Positions 8,750 through 18,473 of a stretch of 64,000 bases of DNA are shown here, piece by piece (position 1 is the first letter of the stretch; every line of letters begins with the position of its first letter). Source of the DNA: Corynebacterium curieae. Lineage in GTDB: Bacteria > Actinomycetota > Actinomycetes > Mycobacteriales > Mycobacteriaceae. Made by a program: the position numbers and the translations under genes. The stretch covers positions 1 through 64,000 of the forward strand of contig NZ_JAKMUU010000003.1 in the NCBI RefSeq assembly GCF_027570035.1, read 5' to 3'. The notes beneath the pieces are model-generated. The model had not been told where the DNA came from and did no database searches. It saw only the letters and a program-made list of their open reading frames with translations.

Positions 8750-9848
8750 CTTGGTCTTCTTGTTGCTGCATGCGCCAGCGGATGCCGGATTCTAGGAAGC
8801 CATCGATGTCGCCATCGAGCACTTTGGATGGATCACCCACCTCAAAGTTGGTGCGCAAATCCTTCACCATTTGGTATGGATGCAGCACATAGGAACGCAT
8901 TTGGTTGCCCCAAGACGCGTTTCCGCCGGCGCCTAGGGCGTCGAGCTCGGCCTGTTCTTCTTGGCGCTTGCGCTCGAGAAGCTTTGCCTGCAGCACGCGC
9001 ATGGCCGAGGCCTTATTCTGAATCTGGGACTTTTCATTCTGGCAGGTCACCACGATTCCGGTGGGAATATGAGTCAGTCGCACCGCGGAGTCGGTGGTAT
9101 TGACGGACTGCCCGCCAGGGCCAGAAGAACGGTAAACATCCACGCGCACCTCGGAATCCGGCACCTCAATCGAGTCGGTCTGCTCCACCACCGGAAGCAC
9201 TTCTACCTCGGCAAAAGAGGTCTGGCGCCGGCCCTGGTTATCAAAGGGCGAGATGCGCACGAGGCGGTGCGCACCCTGCTCCACGGAGAGCTGGCCGTAC
9301 ATATATTCACCGTGGACCACAAAGGTGGCGGATTTAATGCCGGCTTCTTCCGCATAGGAGACGTCATAGATATCCACCTTATGGCCGTGCTTTTCTGCCC
9401 AGCGGGTATACATACGCATGAGCATCTCGGCCCAATCGGCCGCATCCACTCCGCCGGCACCGGAGCGGATATTGATAACTGCCTCGCGCGGGTCATACTC
9501 GCCAGAGAGCATGGTGGTAACTTCCAGCGATTCGATGGCAGATTCCAGAGAATCCAACTCATCGTCCGCCAGAGAGGTGTCCCCTTCCTCTTCTGCCAAC
9601 TCGTACATGACCGGCATATCTTCGAGGCGCCCGCGTAGCGCATCCAGCTTGCGCATCTTGGCCTGCGCGGCCGAAAGCTCGGAGGTGATCTTTTGCGCAT
9701 AGGTGGGATCATCCCAGAGTGATGGATCGCCGGCTTGGGCTTCTAGTTCCCGAATGCGGGCAGCCAAAGCTTCCGGGTCCATGACCTTCTCGATGGTGGT
9801 CAGGGTGGTTTCCAATTGCTTGAGCCGTGCTGTTACTTCGGGACGCAT
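8745..9848 (-). CDS. prfB: Peptide chain release factor 2
   Basis: Releases nascent chains at UGA/UAA. The 367-residue protein from ATG 9848 has the RF2 anticodon-like SPF ([11 protein letters not shown]) and the catalytic GGQ in [16 protein letters not shown]. An upstream TTG at 9857 adds three residues and is less likely. There is no internal UGA frameshift site of the E. coli type; the frame is continuous, as usual in actinobacteria. Neighbours ftsE and the phosphatase genes match the corynebacterial order. Confidence 0.96.
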   Translation of the reverse strand: MRPEVTARLKQLETTLTTIEKVMDPEALAARIRELEAQAGDPSLWDDPTYAQKITSELSAAQAKMRKLDALRGRLEDMPVMYELAEEEGDTSLADDELDSLESAIESLEVTTMLSGEYDPREAVINIRSGAGGVDAADWAEMLMRMYTRWAEKHGHKVDIYDVSYAEEAGIKSATFVVHGEYMYGQLSVEQGAHRLVRISPFDNQGRRQTSFAEVEVLPVVEQTDSIEVPDSEVRVDVYRSSGPGGQSVNTTDSAVRLTHIPTGIVVTCQNEKSQIQNKASAMRVLQAKLLERKRQEEQAELDALGAGGNASWGNQMRSYVLHPYQMVKDLRTNFEVGDPSKVLDGDIDGFLESGIRWRMQQQEDQA

Positions 9849-9908
9849 AGGCCCCAATCCTACCCACCCGGCCGGCTCAATTAGCTATCGGTCGCGTTTA
9901 GGGTGACA

Positions 9909-10745
9909 ATGGTGGGCATGGATCAAAAGCCGAGCTTGCAGGAGATGATCGACGCGGTCATCAAGACCTTCATTGTCGCGCATGCAGATGACGAGGACGC
10001 GCACTTGGCGCAGGCCCTTGTCTATAACGCCGGCCGCTTGGCGTGGCGCCTGCGCGAAATGGGCGTTGACGTAGAGCAAAAGACTTCCATCTCGGACGTC
10101 GTTACGGATGCAGACCGCGCAGCCGAGCGCTTTGTCGCGGGCGTTCTCGAAGCTGTGCGCCCAGAGGACGGCATCCTCGGTGAAGAAGGCGCGGCTCGCG
10201 AGTCTCAGTCCGGCCGCACGTGGGTCATTGATCCGGTCGATGGCACTTATAATTTCTCCTCCGGATCCGATTATTGGTGCTCTGCCCTCGCGCTTGCCGA
10301 CGCCACCGGGATCACCCTCGGCGCCGTTCACCGCCCAGCCATGGGCTATACGTGGTTCGGTGGCCGCGACTTCCCCACTTCGCTGGATGGCAAGGAGGTG
10401 GCTCGTCTGGAGGATAAGCCGTCCGAGCAGATTTCGCTTTCTACCTACTTGCACCCAACCTCGCTGGTGGATGAGAATATCCGCGGGGCGTGGCAACGCG
10501 TGGCGGAAAACTTTGCTACAGTCCGTATGCTCGGCGCCGGTTCTGTTGACCTTGCCTCTGTAGCCGATGGCACATGGGGCGCATGGATGCAGCACTCGGT
10601 GGCGGACTGGGACTGGTTCCCCGGCAAAGCTCTCGTTGAGGCGGCCGGCGGTGCAGCCCGCAAGGTAGAAGCCGGCGGCGTCGAATGGTGCCTAGCCGGC
10701 AATAAACAGGTAGTGGATCAAATGGAGGATTGGCTCCGTGGGTAA
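9909..10745 (+). CDS. impA: Inositol monophosphatase family protein
   Basis: Mg-dependent phosphatase of about 278 residues. Motifs: [12 protein letters not shown] (metal-site helix), GEEG, and [12 protein letters not shown], which carries the metal-binding aspartates; the C-terminal [15 protein letters not shown] matches the family W-D motif. ATG 9909 was chosen over GTG 9903 and ATG 9918. It overlaps hisN by 8 bp, and in C. glutamicum a paralogue sits in the same place next to hisN and prfB. Actual substrate (inositol-1-phosphate or another) is inference. A copy of the dispersed 10-mer lies at 10293. Confidence 0.88.
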   Translation: MVGMDQKPSLQEMIDAVIKTFIVAHADDEDAHLAQALVYNAGRLAWRLREMGVDVEQKTSISDVVTDADRAAERFVAGVLEAVRPEDGILGEEGAARESQSGRTWVIDPVDGTYNFSSGSDYWCSALALADATGITLGAVHRPAMGYTWFGGRDFPTSLDGKEVARLEDKPSEQISLSTYLHPTSLVDENIRGAWQRVAENFATVRMLGAGSVDLASVADGTWGAWMQHSVADWDWFPGKALVEAAGGAARKVEAGGVEWCLAGNKQVVDQMEDWLRG

Positions 10746-11520
10746 GTTCAAAGAAGACTTGGGCCTCGCGCTCGAGCTAGCGGGCCATGCCGATGTGGTG
10801 ACCATGCACCGCTTCGAAGCGGCGGATCTTTCCGTCAAGGAAAAACCGGATATGACTCCGGTATCGGATGCGGACCTCACCTGTGAGAAACATATCCGCG
10901 AATCCCTCAAGCGTTCCCGCCCGCGCGACGAGGTGCTGGGGGAGGAATACGGCGGGGAGGCCTGCTATAAGGGCCGCCAGTGGGTTATCGATCCGATCGA
11001 CGGCACCAAGAACTTTGTGCGCGGCGTTCCAGTGTGGGCCACGCTGATTTCTCTATTAGAAGACGGCGAGCCTGTAGTTTCCGTCGTCTCCGCTCCTGCC
11101 CTGCGCCGCCGCTGGTACGCGGCCAAGGGAGCCGGCGCTTATCGCGTCTTCGGCGGCGAACCGAAGCGCTTGGGCGTTTCCCACGTAGAAAAGCTTGCCG
11201 ATTCTTCACTGGCCATGAGTTCCCTGACCGGCTGGGCGGAGCGCGGATTGCGCGATAAATTCCTCGCGCTTACTGATAAGACGTGGCGCCTGCGCGGCTA
11301 CGGAGACTTCTGGTCCTATTGCCTCGTGGCCGAAGGCGCGGTGGACATCGCCGCTGAACCGGAGGTTTCTCTCTGGGACCTCGCCGCACCATCGCTCATC
11401 GTGACCGAAGCCGGTGGCACTTTCACTGATCTTGACGGCAACCCCGGCCCGCACGGCGGATCCGGCGTGGCCTCTAATGGCCTGCTCCACAAGCACGCCC
11501 TAGCCGCACTGCAGGGCTAG
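10738..11520 (+). CDS. hisN: Histidinol-phosphatase, inositol-phosphatase type
   Basis: Converts L-histidinol phosphate to histidinol, the penultimate stage of histidine synthesis. Actinobacteria use this inositol-monophosphatase-fold enzyme. The 260 residues start at a GTG overlapping the previous gene and carry [39 protein letters not shown] and the C-terminal [15 protein letters not shown]. Lies apart from other his genes, as in C. glutamicum. Its stop overlaps the convergent feoC stop by 4 bp. Confidence 0.9.
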   Translation: MGKFKEDLGLALELAGHADVVTMHRFEAADLSVKEKPDMTPVSDADLTCEKHIRESLKRSRPRDEVLGEEYGGEACYKGRQWVIDPIDGTKNFVRGVPVWATLISLLEDGEPVVSVVSAPALRRRWYAAKGAGAYRVFGGEPKRLGVSHVEKLADSSLAMSSLTGWAERGLRDKFLALTDKTWRLRGYGDFWSYCLVAEGAVDIAAEPEVSLWDLAAPSLIVTEAGGTFTDLDGNPGPHGGSGVASNGLLHKHALAALQG

Positions 11521-11777
11521 GGTCTTCTCCGCAGCTGGAGCAGAACTGGGCCGCGGCGCTCGGCAACCGCACCCGAGCAACCACCCGCCTGCGAGCAACT
11601 CCCGCAGCCACCGCTAGGGCACGAGGTCAGCGATTCTCTCACTAGTTCCTCACTGCGCTCGAGGTAAGCCAAGATTACCTCCACGGTCCCCTGCCCCAAC
11701 CCCGTCGCCTGCGCTATGTCGGCGGGATTGGAATTTCCCTGTGTGATGGCCTCCTTGACCTTCTCCGTGGGGCTCAT
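11517..11777 (-). CDS. feoC: FeoC-like small winged-helix protein
   Basis: An 86-residue protein encoded last in the feo operon, with ATGA overlap to feoB. Residues 1-50 ([14 protein letters not shown]... [17 protein letters not shown]) look like a LysR/FeoC-type winged helix. The C-terminal part has five cysteines in [15 protein letters not shown], suited to metal or Fe-S binding. In other bacteria FeoC tunes FeoB stability or activity; the role here is inferred from position and fold. Confidence 0.82.
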   Translation of the reverse strand: MSPTEKVKEAITQGNSNPADIAQATGLGQGTVEVILAYLERSEELVRESLTSCPSGGCGSCSQAGGCSGAVAERRGPVLLQLRRRP

Positions 11778-13696
11778 AGGAAGACCTTGAGGATTTGAAA
11801 TACTCCTACCGCAAGGATCCAGGCGGTTGCTAGCTGCAGCGCAAACCCGATGAGGGTCCACTTCCAACCTATTTCTCGCCGCTGTGCGGCCACCGTGGCC
11901 ACGCAAGGGGTATAGGCCAGAAGGAAGACCATATACGCCCACACCGCAGCCAGCCCGTGCCCACCAGAGGCCGCATCAAAATCGGCGCGAATATGGCTAG
12001 CCAACGGGGATTCTGCTTGCTCCTCTGGTGCATCGTCAGTGACGTCTTCGACCGCATACGTCTGAGCCCAAGTGGAAATGAGAGTCTCCTTCGCCACGAA
12101 CCCAGTGACAAGCGGCCCGGTTAGGGACCAAGAATCAAACCCAGCAGGCGCAAAGACAGGGGACATCGCTTTAGACACCGCACCGTAGGCGGAATCTTGC
12201 GGCGGTACCGCCTCTTCGTTGAAGGAGTGCCCACCAGTGACCGGAATAGACATCAGCAACCAGATGACTACGACTGTAGCCACAATGATGCCTCCGGCGG
12301 TGTGCAAAAATCCTTTGAGCCTTACCCACATGACCGACACGGTGAGTTTAAACGTAGGCAGCTGATAAGCCGGAAGGTCGATAACGAGGGCTTCGGACGG
12401 CATGGCCCGCCACACCGTGCGGCGCAAAGCGAGGCCCACCAACACCACCAGTGCGATAGACAGCACGTACATGGCGAATACCGCGGAACCAGCATGAGCG
12501 GGGAAAAAGACCTGCGCCAGCATCATAAATACGATGAGCCGGGCCGAACATGAGGTGAAGGGGATAAGCAGGCAGGTAAGGATGCGATGGCGGACGTCGC
12601 CAAGCACGCGCGTAGCCGAAATCGCCGGGACATTGCAGCCATAGCCCACCACAATGGGGATAAAGGCCTTGCCGGGCAGACCGATGGCGCGCATGACGCG
12701 GTCAGTGACCACCGCCGCGCGCGCCATATAACCGGAATCCTCTAGCACCGCCAAGCACAGAAACATCAGCGCAAGGAGCGGCGCAAAGGTGAGCACCATG
12801 CCCACACCACCGATGAGCCCATCTACCAGCAGGCCCGTTACCAACCAATGGTCTGGGAGGATGCTGCGCGCTGCATCGGATACAGGGCCGGTAATGAACG
12901 CCTCCAATCCGTCCTGCAGCGGTCCTGCGACCGTAGTGGTAATGAAGAACACAGCCCACATAACGGCCAGAAACAAAATGGGCCCGAGCACTGGGTGTAA
13001 TACCAAGCGGTCCACGCGCTGGCTAAGTGGCTCCCCCACATTTTCATGGCTGACTGCAACTTTCTCGGCCGCATCCAGATCCGCAAAGCGTTGGTCCAAA
13101 TCGGCGTTGGACCGGATGGTCTGTGGCTCCGTCTGCATTGCTTTTGCAACGGCGTTCTCCAGCGCATCTAGGTATTCTCGGCGTCGACCATTGACGCTGA
13201 CTACCGGCATGCCCACGGCGCGCGATAGCGCGGAGGTATCGATGCTTATACCCTGCTGCTTGGCGACGTCCTCTTTGGTCACCCCCACCACCACTCGATA
13301 CGGGTATTCCGCAATTTGGAATGCGAGGTTAAGCCCGCGCGCCGGCGCGGTGGCATCCACCAACACCACAACCACATCTGGGCGCTCACACGGTGGGCAC
13401 TCAACGAGCATATCGCGGGTGAATTCCTCGTCCGGGCTCATTGGATCCAAGGAATAAGCACCGGGCAGATCGATGATGTCGAAGGCCTCTGGCTGCGCTT
13501 TCCACAAACCACGGCTGACTTCTACAGAGGTACCCGGCCAGTTGCCGGTCTGGACTTTCGCTCCGGTCAGCGCGTTGAACAAGGTAGATTTGCCGGAATT
13601 TGGAGCCCCGACCAAGGCGAGGACAGGTGTTCCCTCCGCGGCGATACGCATGGAGGATGTGGAGTGGCAGCTTGGCGCTGCGGTTTTGCGTGCCAT
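11774..13696 (-). CDS. feoB: Ferrous iron transporter FeoB
   Basis: Inner-membrane Fe(II) importer of 640 residues. The N-terminal G domain has G1 GAPNSGKST, a G2-region segment NWPGTSVEV, G3 DLPGAY and G4 TKED. The membrane part carries the two FeoB Gate halves, including GYGCNVPAISATRVL and SCSARLIVFMML. It overlaps feoC by 4 bp and abuts feoA by one base, giving a tight feoA-feoB-feoC operon with a DtxR-like box upstream. Confidence 0.95.
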   Translation of the reverse strand: MARKTAAPSCHSTSSMRIAAEGTPVLALVGAPNSGKSTLFNALTGAKVQTGNWPGTSVEVSRGLWKAQPEAFDIIDLPGAYSLDPMSPDEEFTRDMLVECPPCERPDVVVVLVDATAPARGLNLAFQIAEYPYRVVVGVTKEDVAKQQGISIDTSALSRAVGMPVVSVNGRRREYLDALENAVAKAMQTEPQTIRSNADLDQRFADLDAAEKVAVSHENVGEPLSQRVDRLVLHPVLGPILFLAVMWAVFFITTTVAGPLQDGLEAFITGPVSDAARSILPDHWLVTGLLVDGLIGGVGMVLTFAPLLALMFLCLAVLEDSGYMARAAVVTDRVMRAIGLPGKAFIPIVVGYGCNVPAISATRVLGDVRHRILTCLLIPFTSCSARLIVFMMLAQVFFPAHAGSAVFAMYVLSIALVVLVGLALRRTVWRAMPSEALVIDLPAYQLPTFKLTVSVMWVRLKGFLHTAGGIIVATVVVIWLLMSIPVTGGHSFNEEAVPPQDSAYGAVSKAMSPVFAPAGFDSWSLTGPLVTGFVAKETLISTWAQTYAVEDVTDDAPEEQAESPLASHIRADFDAASGGHGLAAVWAYMVFLLAYTPCVATVAAQRREIGWKWTLIGFALQLATAWILAVGVFQILKVFL

Positions 13697-13941
13697 TATG
13701 CTGCTACCGGGATAACTTCGAGCTGGCGCAGCGTATGCGCGTCTACCGCATACCGGGCGCTGCCGATAGTAACCAAGCGCGCCCCGCCGGCCACCTTGCG
13801 CCCCATCTGCACGCGCACCCCTGGCCGGAATCCCAGTTCACGCATACGCAGCGCCAACGCCGGCTGCGACTCAATCGCATGCCGCAAGCAGCATTCAGGG
13901 AGTTCTACCAATGCGTCCACTGGGGCTTGATCGGCACGCAT
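13696..13941 (-). CDS. feoA: Ferrous iron transport protein FeoA
   Basis: Small SH3-like protein thought to regulate FeoB. I chose ATG 13941 (MRADQAPVDALVELPE..., 81 residues) because GAAAGG lies 9 nt upstream; an in-frame start at 14004 would add 21 residues of unlikely sequence. The family core LALRMRELGFRPGVRVQM is present. First gene of the operon. Confidence 0.85.
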   Translation of the reverse strand: MRADQAPVDALVELPECCLRHAIESQPALALRMRELGFRPGVRVQMGRKVAGGARLVTIGSARYAVDAHTLRQLEVIPVAA

Positions 13942-14069
13942 ACATTCGGACCTTTCGCAGGTCTGCTGGGTACGAGTGCGGGACAATAAGGACAGCTGCA
14001 ACATCGCGGGTCACCTCGGTTCTCTCAGTCCGGCTCACGCCGGTGATGTTAGCCACACCTAAGTGGCTT

Positions 14070-14088
14070 CTAGATAAGCCTAACCTTA
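14070..14088 (-). promoter_or_regulatory. DtxR-type iron box upstream of feo operon
   Basis: CTAGATAAGCCTAACCTTA matches the DtxR consensus at 15 of 19 positions by hand count, 129 bp upstream of the feoA start. Consistent with iron repression of feoABC. Confidence 0.7.
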
Positions 14089-14157
14089 GTCCGCAAAAGG
14101 GTTTCACACAAGCGCCGATTAGTTGTGATTATCGGCACTAGACAGAGACATAAAAGT

Positions 14158-14186
14158 GCCCGCTCCCAGTAGCAACGGGAGCGGGC
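14158..14186 (-). terminator. Terminator of secreted serine protease gene
   Basis: GCCCGCTCCC pairs with GGGAGCGGGC across a 9-nt loop. On the minus strand it is followed by ACTTTTAT. Confidence 0.85.
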
Positions 14187-14203
14187 GAAGAGCAGAGACG
14201 AGG

Positions 14204-15292
14204 TTAGTCCTGCGGTAGCGCGAAACCAGCGCCTACGCCGCCACGGCGATTCATATCCTCCAAGACCGCATCCATGGTGGTTGCGGCGGTTGGGTTATGG
14301 ACCGGCCCCTGCAGTGGGGTACGGCACGGGAAATTCACCGGCAGGAAACCACCGGTAATCGAGCCAACTAGGCGGCCATCGACCAACAATGGAGCGCCGG
14401 AATCGCCCATCATGGCGCATACTTGGTTAATCTGAATCTTCTTGGCCTGCTGATAGGTCATGCCGCAGGTCTTGCCGGTAGCAACACCCTGCTTGCACAC
14501 CTGCTGACCCGGCTTTACGCCACCGCCCAATTGATTGACGGTTACACCGTTGTAGGAACGAGAAACCTTAGCCTTGGAGCCGAACTCGATAACGGCGTAA
14601 TCCAAGTCCTCGTTCTTAGACACGACAGTGCCGGTTGGGCCGATTTGCTCAGAATCAGCGGAGGTAACAGGGTCTCCCACATTGCCGCAGTGCGCGGCGG
14701 TCAGGCCCACCTTGCGGCCAGCATTATCGTTGCCCGCCACGGTCAAGGTGCACATCGACTCCTTATTGACATAGAGCGGGGTGCCTGGGCCGTAGAGCGA
14801 CTCCCCTTGGTTCATGGCGGCAACGGACTCTTCAGGGATGCGTGGGGCATCAAACATAGAGCCCGGAACGCGGTGCAATACGTAGTCCGCCTGTGGTTTT
14901 CCCGCAGCTACCTTGGAAAACCCATCATTTTTCCACTGGTAGTTTGGGTTGGTTCCCTTTGGTTTAAACTCCGGTTGTGTGGCCTGCTCCGCCAGACCAA
15001 TAGGGTTCGGGTTAGTCATTGGCTCTGCGTACTGAGCCTGCTGCGCTTTCTGTTGCACCGCGTTGTGTGCATTGCGTACAGAAGAATCCACAGCATCGGT
15101 AACGCTCTTGTCCACCTGCGGGGTTTGGATACCAACCCCCGCCAGGCCATCTCGGACCTGGTTAATAATCCCTGCGGAGTCAAAATCCGGTTGGGGCAAT
15201 TCCTGGGCGCCTGCGGCCGGGGAACCCAGGAAAAACGCACCAGCGAAAGCCGAGCCCACCAGGACTTTCTTGAGGTGCGGTATGCGAAGCAT
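14204..15292 (-). CDS. Secreted trypsin-like serine protease (S1 family)
   Basis: Exported protein of 362 residues with a signal peptide (KKVLVGSAFAGAFFLG... ending at AGA). A 150-residue pro-like region rich in Q/N/P precedes a chymotrypsin-fold domain. The triad is visible: His in LTAAHCG, Asp in DLDYAVIEF, Ser in MMGDSGAPLL. Four cysteines in the catalytic part could form disulfides. ATG 15292 was preferred to the TTG three bases upstream. Monocistronic, with its own terminator; substrate unknown. Confidence 0.9.
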   Translation of the reverse strand: MLRIPHLKKVLVGSAFAGAFFLGSPAAGAQELPQPDFDSAGIINQVRDGLAGVGIQTPQVDKSVTDAVDSSVRNAHNAVQQKAQQAQYAEPMTNPNPIGLAEQATQPEFKPKGTNPNYQWKNDGFSKVAAGKPQADYVLHRVPGSMFDAPRIPEESVAAMNQGESLYGPGTPLYVNKESMCTLTVAGNDNAGRKVGLTAAHCGNVGDPVTSADSEQIGPTGTVVSKNEDLDYAVIEFGSKAKVSRSYNGVTVNQLGGGVKPGQQVCKQGVATGKTCGMTYQQAKKIQINQVCAMMGDSGAPLLVDGRLVGSITGGFLPVNFPCRTPLQGPVHNPTAATTMDAVLEDMNRRGGVGAGFALPQD

Positions 15293-15441
15293 CAAGGTAC
15301 CTACTTTCCGTTGTCAACATCCTGCTAGCTCGATATTGGCACGAAAGAATTGTGGAAGCGGCAAACTCTTGTGACTGTGTCCAAGCCGTTATATTTCTTC
15401 CAGACTTCGGGGGTGATCACCCCTCCCCTATCATTGAGAAT

Positions 15442-15885
15442 ATGCCCACACCGCTGTCCTATTCCGATACCTCTGGCTTTCCGCAGCTACATATGTCGCG
15501 GGTTATCAATGCCAACTTTGACGCCGCCGCACACCGTCTGTTCCGCTGGACAATCCAACGCAGCGGGCTATTCCGCGTTCGGGCAACTCACCCCGTAGTC
15601 GAGCCCGGCGCGGAGGTCACCCTCGGCTTGGGGCCGTGGGATTTCCGCTGCCGCGTAGTAGACGTCTTCCGCGAGGATGGCCGCTGCGGGTTTACCTATG
15701 GCACCCTCCCCGGACACCTAGAGCGAGGTGAGGAGACTTTCACTCTGGAGCGCCTACGCGACGGCCGCACGCTTTTGCTTATCGACGCCGCCTCAGAGCC
15801 CTTCCTCCCCTGCCTGCGCCCCCTTGTGGACGTACCGCGGCGCCTGCTCATCAGCCGGCTATACCTCCACGCTTTAGACGATTAA
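15442..15885 (+). CDS. DUF1990 family protein
   Basis: A 147-residue protein starting MPTPLSYSDT. The family-type segments GLGPWDFRCRVVDVF, GFTYGTLPGHLERGEETFTLE and a C-terminal basic helix (PRRLLISRLYLHALDD) are visible. DUF1990 proteins form a lipocalin/START-like fold of unknown function. Divergent from the protease gene and not obviously in an operon. Confidence 0.85.
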   Translation: MPTPLSYSDTSGFPQLHMSRVINANFDAAAHRLFRWTIQRSGLFRVRATHPVVEPGAEVTLGLGPWDFRCRVVDVFREDGRCGFTYGTLPGHLERGEETFTLERLRDGRTLLLIDAASEPFLPCLRPLVDVPRRLLISRLYLHALDD

Positions 15886-15903
15886 CGGCGCATTAACGCA
15901 TAG

Positions 15904-15940
15904 GAAAAGCCACCTCCCTGACCCCAGGAAAGCGGCTTAA
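15904..15940 (-). terminator. Probable weak terminator of the acidic repeat protein gene
   Basis: AAGCCGC and GTGGCTT arms with an imperfect interior, followed by TTCC on the minus strand, 12 bp after the stop at 15952. Confidence 0.4.
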
Positions 15941-15951
15941 ATCAGCGCCTC

Positions 15952-16650
15952 TTAGTTCTTGCGCTTATCCTCAATAGATTCGCGAGCATCACGGACAGCG
16001 CCCTTGACACGGTCAAAGAAGCCACCCTTTTTCGTGCTCTCTTCTTGGTACTCGTGAGCCTTGTCTTCCACAAAGCCCTTAGCGCGCTGGAAGGCGTCAC
16101 CTACGGCGCTACCTGCCTCCGATGCCTTCCCCTTCAGCTGGTCCAAACGCTCATTGCCAGCCTCGCCGGTGACGTCATCCGCCTCGTTGCGGTCATCGCC
16201 GGACATCTCCGGATCTACATCCAGATCATTAACGGAGGTTGGGGTCTCGCCAGAATCCTCTAGATCAATGTCTGGCTGCTGTGGGGCAGTTCCGATGTGC
16301 TCCTCCTTTGCCTCACCCACGATGTGCTGGCTCGGCGCGTAGTCCGCATTATTCTCATCCAGCTTTTCCTGCAGGTCCGGCTGCTCTGGAGCCTTGCCCA
16401 CATGTTCTTCCTCCGCACCAGCGACAACGTGGTTCTGCGGCTCATACTTGCTTGCGGCGGACTCATTGCCGTCCGCAGACGGCTTACCGACCGGCTTGGA
16501 CAAGCCGGCTGCACCTGCGGCACCCGCTGCAGCTGCAGCGGACTGCGAGGACTTGCCAGATTTAGCTGCCGAAGACGCGGTGTCTTCAGATGCTAGGTAC
16601 TTGTATTCGTTGCGGTCCAAGTCGACCTCGTGGCCTAGATCGTTTGCCAT
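15952..16650 (-). CDS. Acidic low-complexity protein with an internal 25-residue repeat
   Basis: A 232-residue soluble protein I do not recognise. It has an Ala/Ser-rich stretch at 25-55, then two copies of a 25-residue unit at about 68-92 and 103-127. The shared pattern is Y-x-P-x2-H-[VI]-V...EEH-[VI]-G-x-A-P-x-Q-P-D. A charged C-terminal half (160-232) is predicted by eye to be helical, with heptad-like spacing and many K/E/D. No signal peptide or membrane segment. Such composition suggests a disordered or scaffold protein; function unknown. Confidence 0.8.
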   Translation of the reverse strand: MANDLGHEVDLDRNEYKYLASEDTASSAAKSGKSSQSAAAAAGAAGAAGLSKPVGKPSADGNESAASKYEPQNHVVAGAEEEHVGKAPEQPDLQEKLDENNADYAPSQHIVGEAKEEHIGTAPQQPDIDLEDSGETPTSVNDLDVDPEMSGDDRNEADDVTGEAGNERLDQLKGKASEAGSAVGDAFQRAKGFVEDKAHEYQEESTKKGGFFDRVKGAVRDARESIEDKRKN

Positions 16651-16674
16651 TGCTACGTACTCCTTTAAATAGAT

Positions 16675-17487
16675 TTATCTTCTTCCTTCTAGGGTTCCAG
16701 AAAGTTCAGAAGCGTGCACGGAAATGGGTATGGGAAAGCGTCGACCGGTGGATGGATCAGTCATCTCTAAACACTCAACATGGAAGGTTTCGCGTACGAG
16801 TTCAGCGGTCATTACCTCCTCGGTGGGCCCTTCGGCCACAATGCGTCCCTCACGCATGGCTACGATTCGATCGGCATAACGCGCGGCATGGACCATATCG
16901 TGGACCACCATGACTACTGTGGTCCCAGCGCCATTGAGGTCTCGAATCAGATCCAAAATGGACAATTGGTGCGCGGGGTCGAGGTAAGTAGTTGGCTCAT
17001 CAAGCAAGGTGATTGGTGTTTCTTGGGCCAACGTCATGGCGAGGAAGACACGCTGGCGCTGACCTCCGGAAAGGTCCGCCGCAGGGGCGTCGAGAAGCTC
17101 GCTCACCCCAGCACGCGAGGCAGCACGCTCAACCGCTACATGATCTCCGGCCCGCATCGTCGCTAGCGCCCCTGTATAGGGATAGCGGCCGTAACCGATG
17201 ACGTCGCGCACCAGTACCCCTTCCGGAGCCACGGGATGTTGTGGCAGAAAAGAAACTTCACGGGCAAAGGCACGCGAGGAATACTTGCTGATATTTTGGT
17301 CCGAGAGGTACACCGCACCTGCGCTGGGCGTAAGTTGGCGGCCCAATGTCTTGAGAAGCGTCGACTTGCCGCAGCCATTCGGCCCAATCAGAGCGGTTAC
17401 TTGACCGCTGGATAAGTGAAGATTTACATCCTTGACCACATCGGGGCCACCGTAGCCCACGGTTAATCCGCTACACGTCAGTGTCAT
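16675..17487 (-). CDS. Iron-siderophore ABC transporter, ATP-binding protein (second system)
   Basis: FepC-type ATPase of 270 residues from ATG 17487 (MTLTCSGLTVGYGG). Walker A GPNGCGKST, signature LSGGQRQRVFLAM, Walker B ITLLDEPTTYLD and the H-loop VVHDMVHAARYAD are intact. The frame is open back to 17796, but that part overlaps the permease and has no coding sense. Last gene of a four-gene importer operon beginning at 20300. Confidence 0.94.
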   Translation of the reverse strand: MTLTCSGLTVGYGGPDVVKDVNLHLSSGQVTALIGPNGCGKSTLLKTLGRQLTPSAGAVYLSDQNISKYSSRAFAREVSFLPQHPVAPEGVLVRDVIGYGRYPYTGALATMRAGDHVAVERAASRAGVSELLDAPAADLSGGQRQRVFLAMTLAQETPITLLDEPTTYLDPAHQLSILDLIRDLNGAGTTVVMVVHDMVHAARYADRIVAMREGRIVAEGPTEEVMTAELVRETFHVECLEMTDPSTGRRFPIPISVHASELSGTLEGRR

Positions 17488-17489
17488 GT

Positions 17490-18473
17490 CTAGCCTCCGT
17501 TTCGCACTCGGGTCAGCCGAGTCAATAGGAAAATGAAATACGGTGCACCGATCAGCGCGATGAGCGCGCCAACGGGGATTTCCGTGGGGGCAAAGGCCCA
17601 GCGACCGAGCGTATCGCATGCGGTCACTAGGACCGCACCGCCTAAGGCCGCCACGGGTATTTGCCGGCGCAGGTTCGCGCCAACAACCAAGCGGGCAGCA
17701 TGGGGGACGATGAGTCCGGCGAAGCCCAAGGTCCCGGCCGCGGCGACTCCCGCGGCACCGAGGATGACGGCTAAGGCTACTGCTATTAGGCGCCACATCT
17801 TGGTGCTCACGCCGATGCCTGCCATTGTGGAATCATCCAGCGCGAGCATATCAAGGTGTCTTGCCACCACCATCGCGACGGTTAGGGCGAGAAGGATAAA
17901 GGGGGCAACAATGGTGGCATCGCCAAGCGAGCGGGCGTAAAGCGAACCTTTCAGCCATGTCATGGCCGCTCCTGCCTCTGGGGCGGCCCGCACCAGAAGC
18001 AATTCGGTGATGGCGCCCAGCCCAAAAGATACCGCCACCCCGGTAAGAGGCAGGCGCACTGGGTCACTTGCCCCGCGCCCGGCGAGGAGAAGAACCAACC
18101 CAGTTCCAGCCAACGCGCCAATAAAGGCGATGAAAGTCAGCAGGTGGGCCGGCAGGGCACCTGCTCCCATGAGTACCGCAACGGCCGCGAGTCCGCCGCC
18201 GGAGGTAATACCCACCGTATCTGGTGCGGCCAAAGGATTGCGTAGCGCGGACTGCAATAGACAGCCAGAAACGGCCATGGCAATACCTGCGCAGATTCCC
18301 ACCAAGATCCGCGGGGCGCGGTACTTCCAGATGAGCGGCTCTCCAGTAACGAAGGAGGCGATCACCTCGCCCGGCGGTTTCATCACCGCACCGACGCCCA
18401 TGCCGATGATTGCGCTCAACGCCAAGGCCAAGATGAGTCCTACTAGCACGCCAATAAATCTCTTATGCCGCAT
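17490..18473 (-). CDS. Iron-siderophore ABC transporter permease (FepG-like)
   Basis: FecCD permease of 327 residues from ATG 18473 (MRHKRFIGVLVG), overlapping the preceding permease by 11 bp. Hydrophobic helices throughout, with family segments AAPDTVGITSGGGLAAVAVL near 90-110 and GTLGFAGLIVPHAARLVVG near 255. Partner of the next gene; only 2 bp separate it from the ATPase gene. Confidence 0.93.
   Translation of the reverse strand: MRHKRFIGVLVGLILALALSAIIGMGVGAVMKPPGEVIASFVTGEPLIWKYRAPRILVGICAGIAMAVSGCLLQSALRNPLAAPDTVGITSGGGLAAVAVLMGAGALPAHLLTFIAFIGALAGTGLVLLLAGRGASDPVRLPLTGVAVSFGLGAITELLLVRAAPEAGAAMTWLKGSLYARSLGDATIVAPFILLALTVAMVVARHLDMLALDDSTMAGIGVSTKMWRLIAVALAVILGAAGVAAAGTLGFAGLIVPHAARLVVGANLRRQIPVAALGGAVLVTACDTLGRWAFAPTEIPVGALIALIGAPYFIFLLTRLTRVRNGG

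Noticed and set aside
8745-9848. Programmed frameshift in prfB
   Set aside because: The frame is continuous with no internal UGA; actinobacterial RF2 usually lacks the E. coli frameshift.
17488-17796. N-terminal extension of the second siderophore ATPase
   Set aside because: It overlaps the permease gene in another frame and shows no family sequence; the ATG at 17487 begins the normal ATPase.
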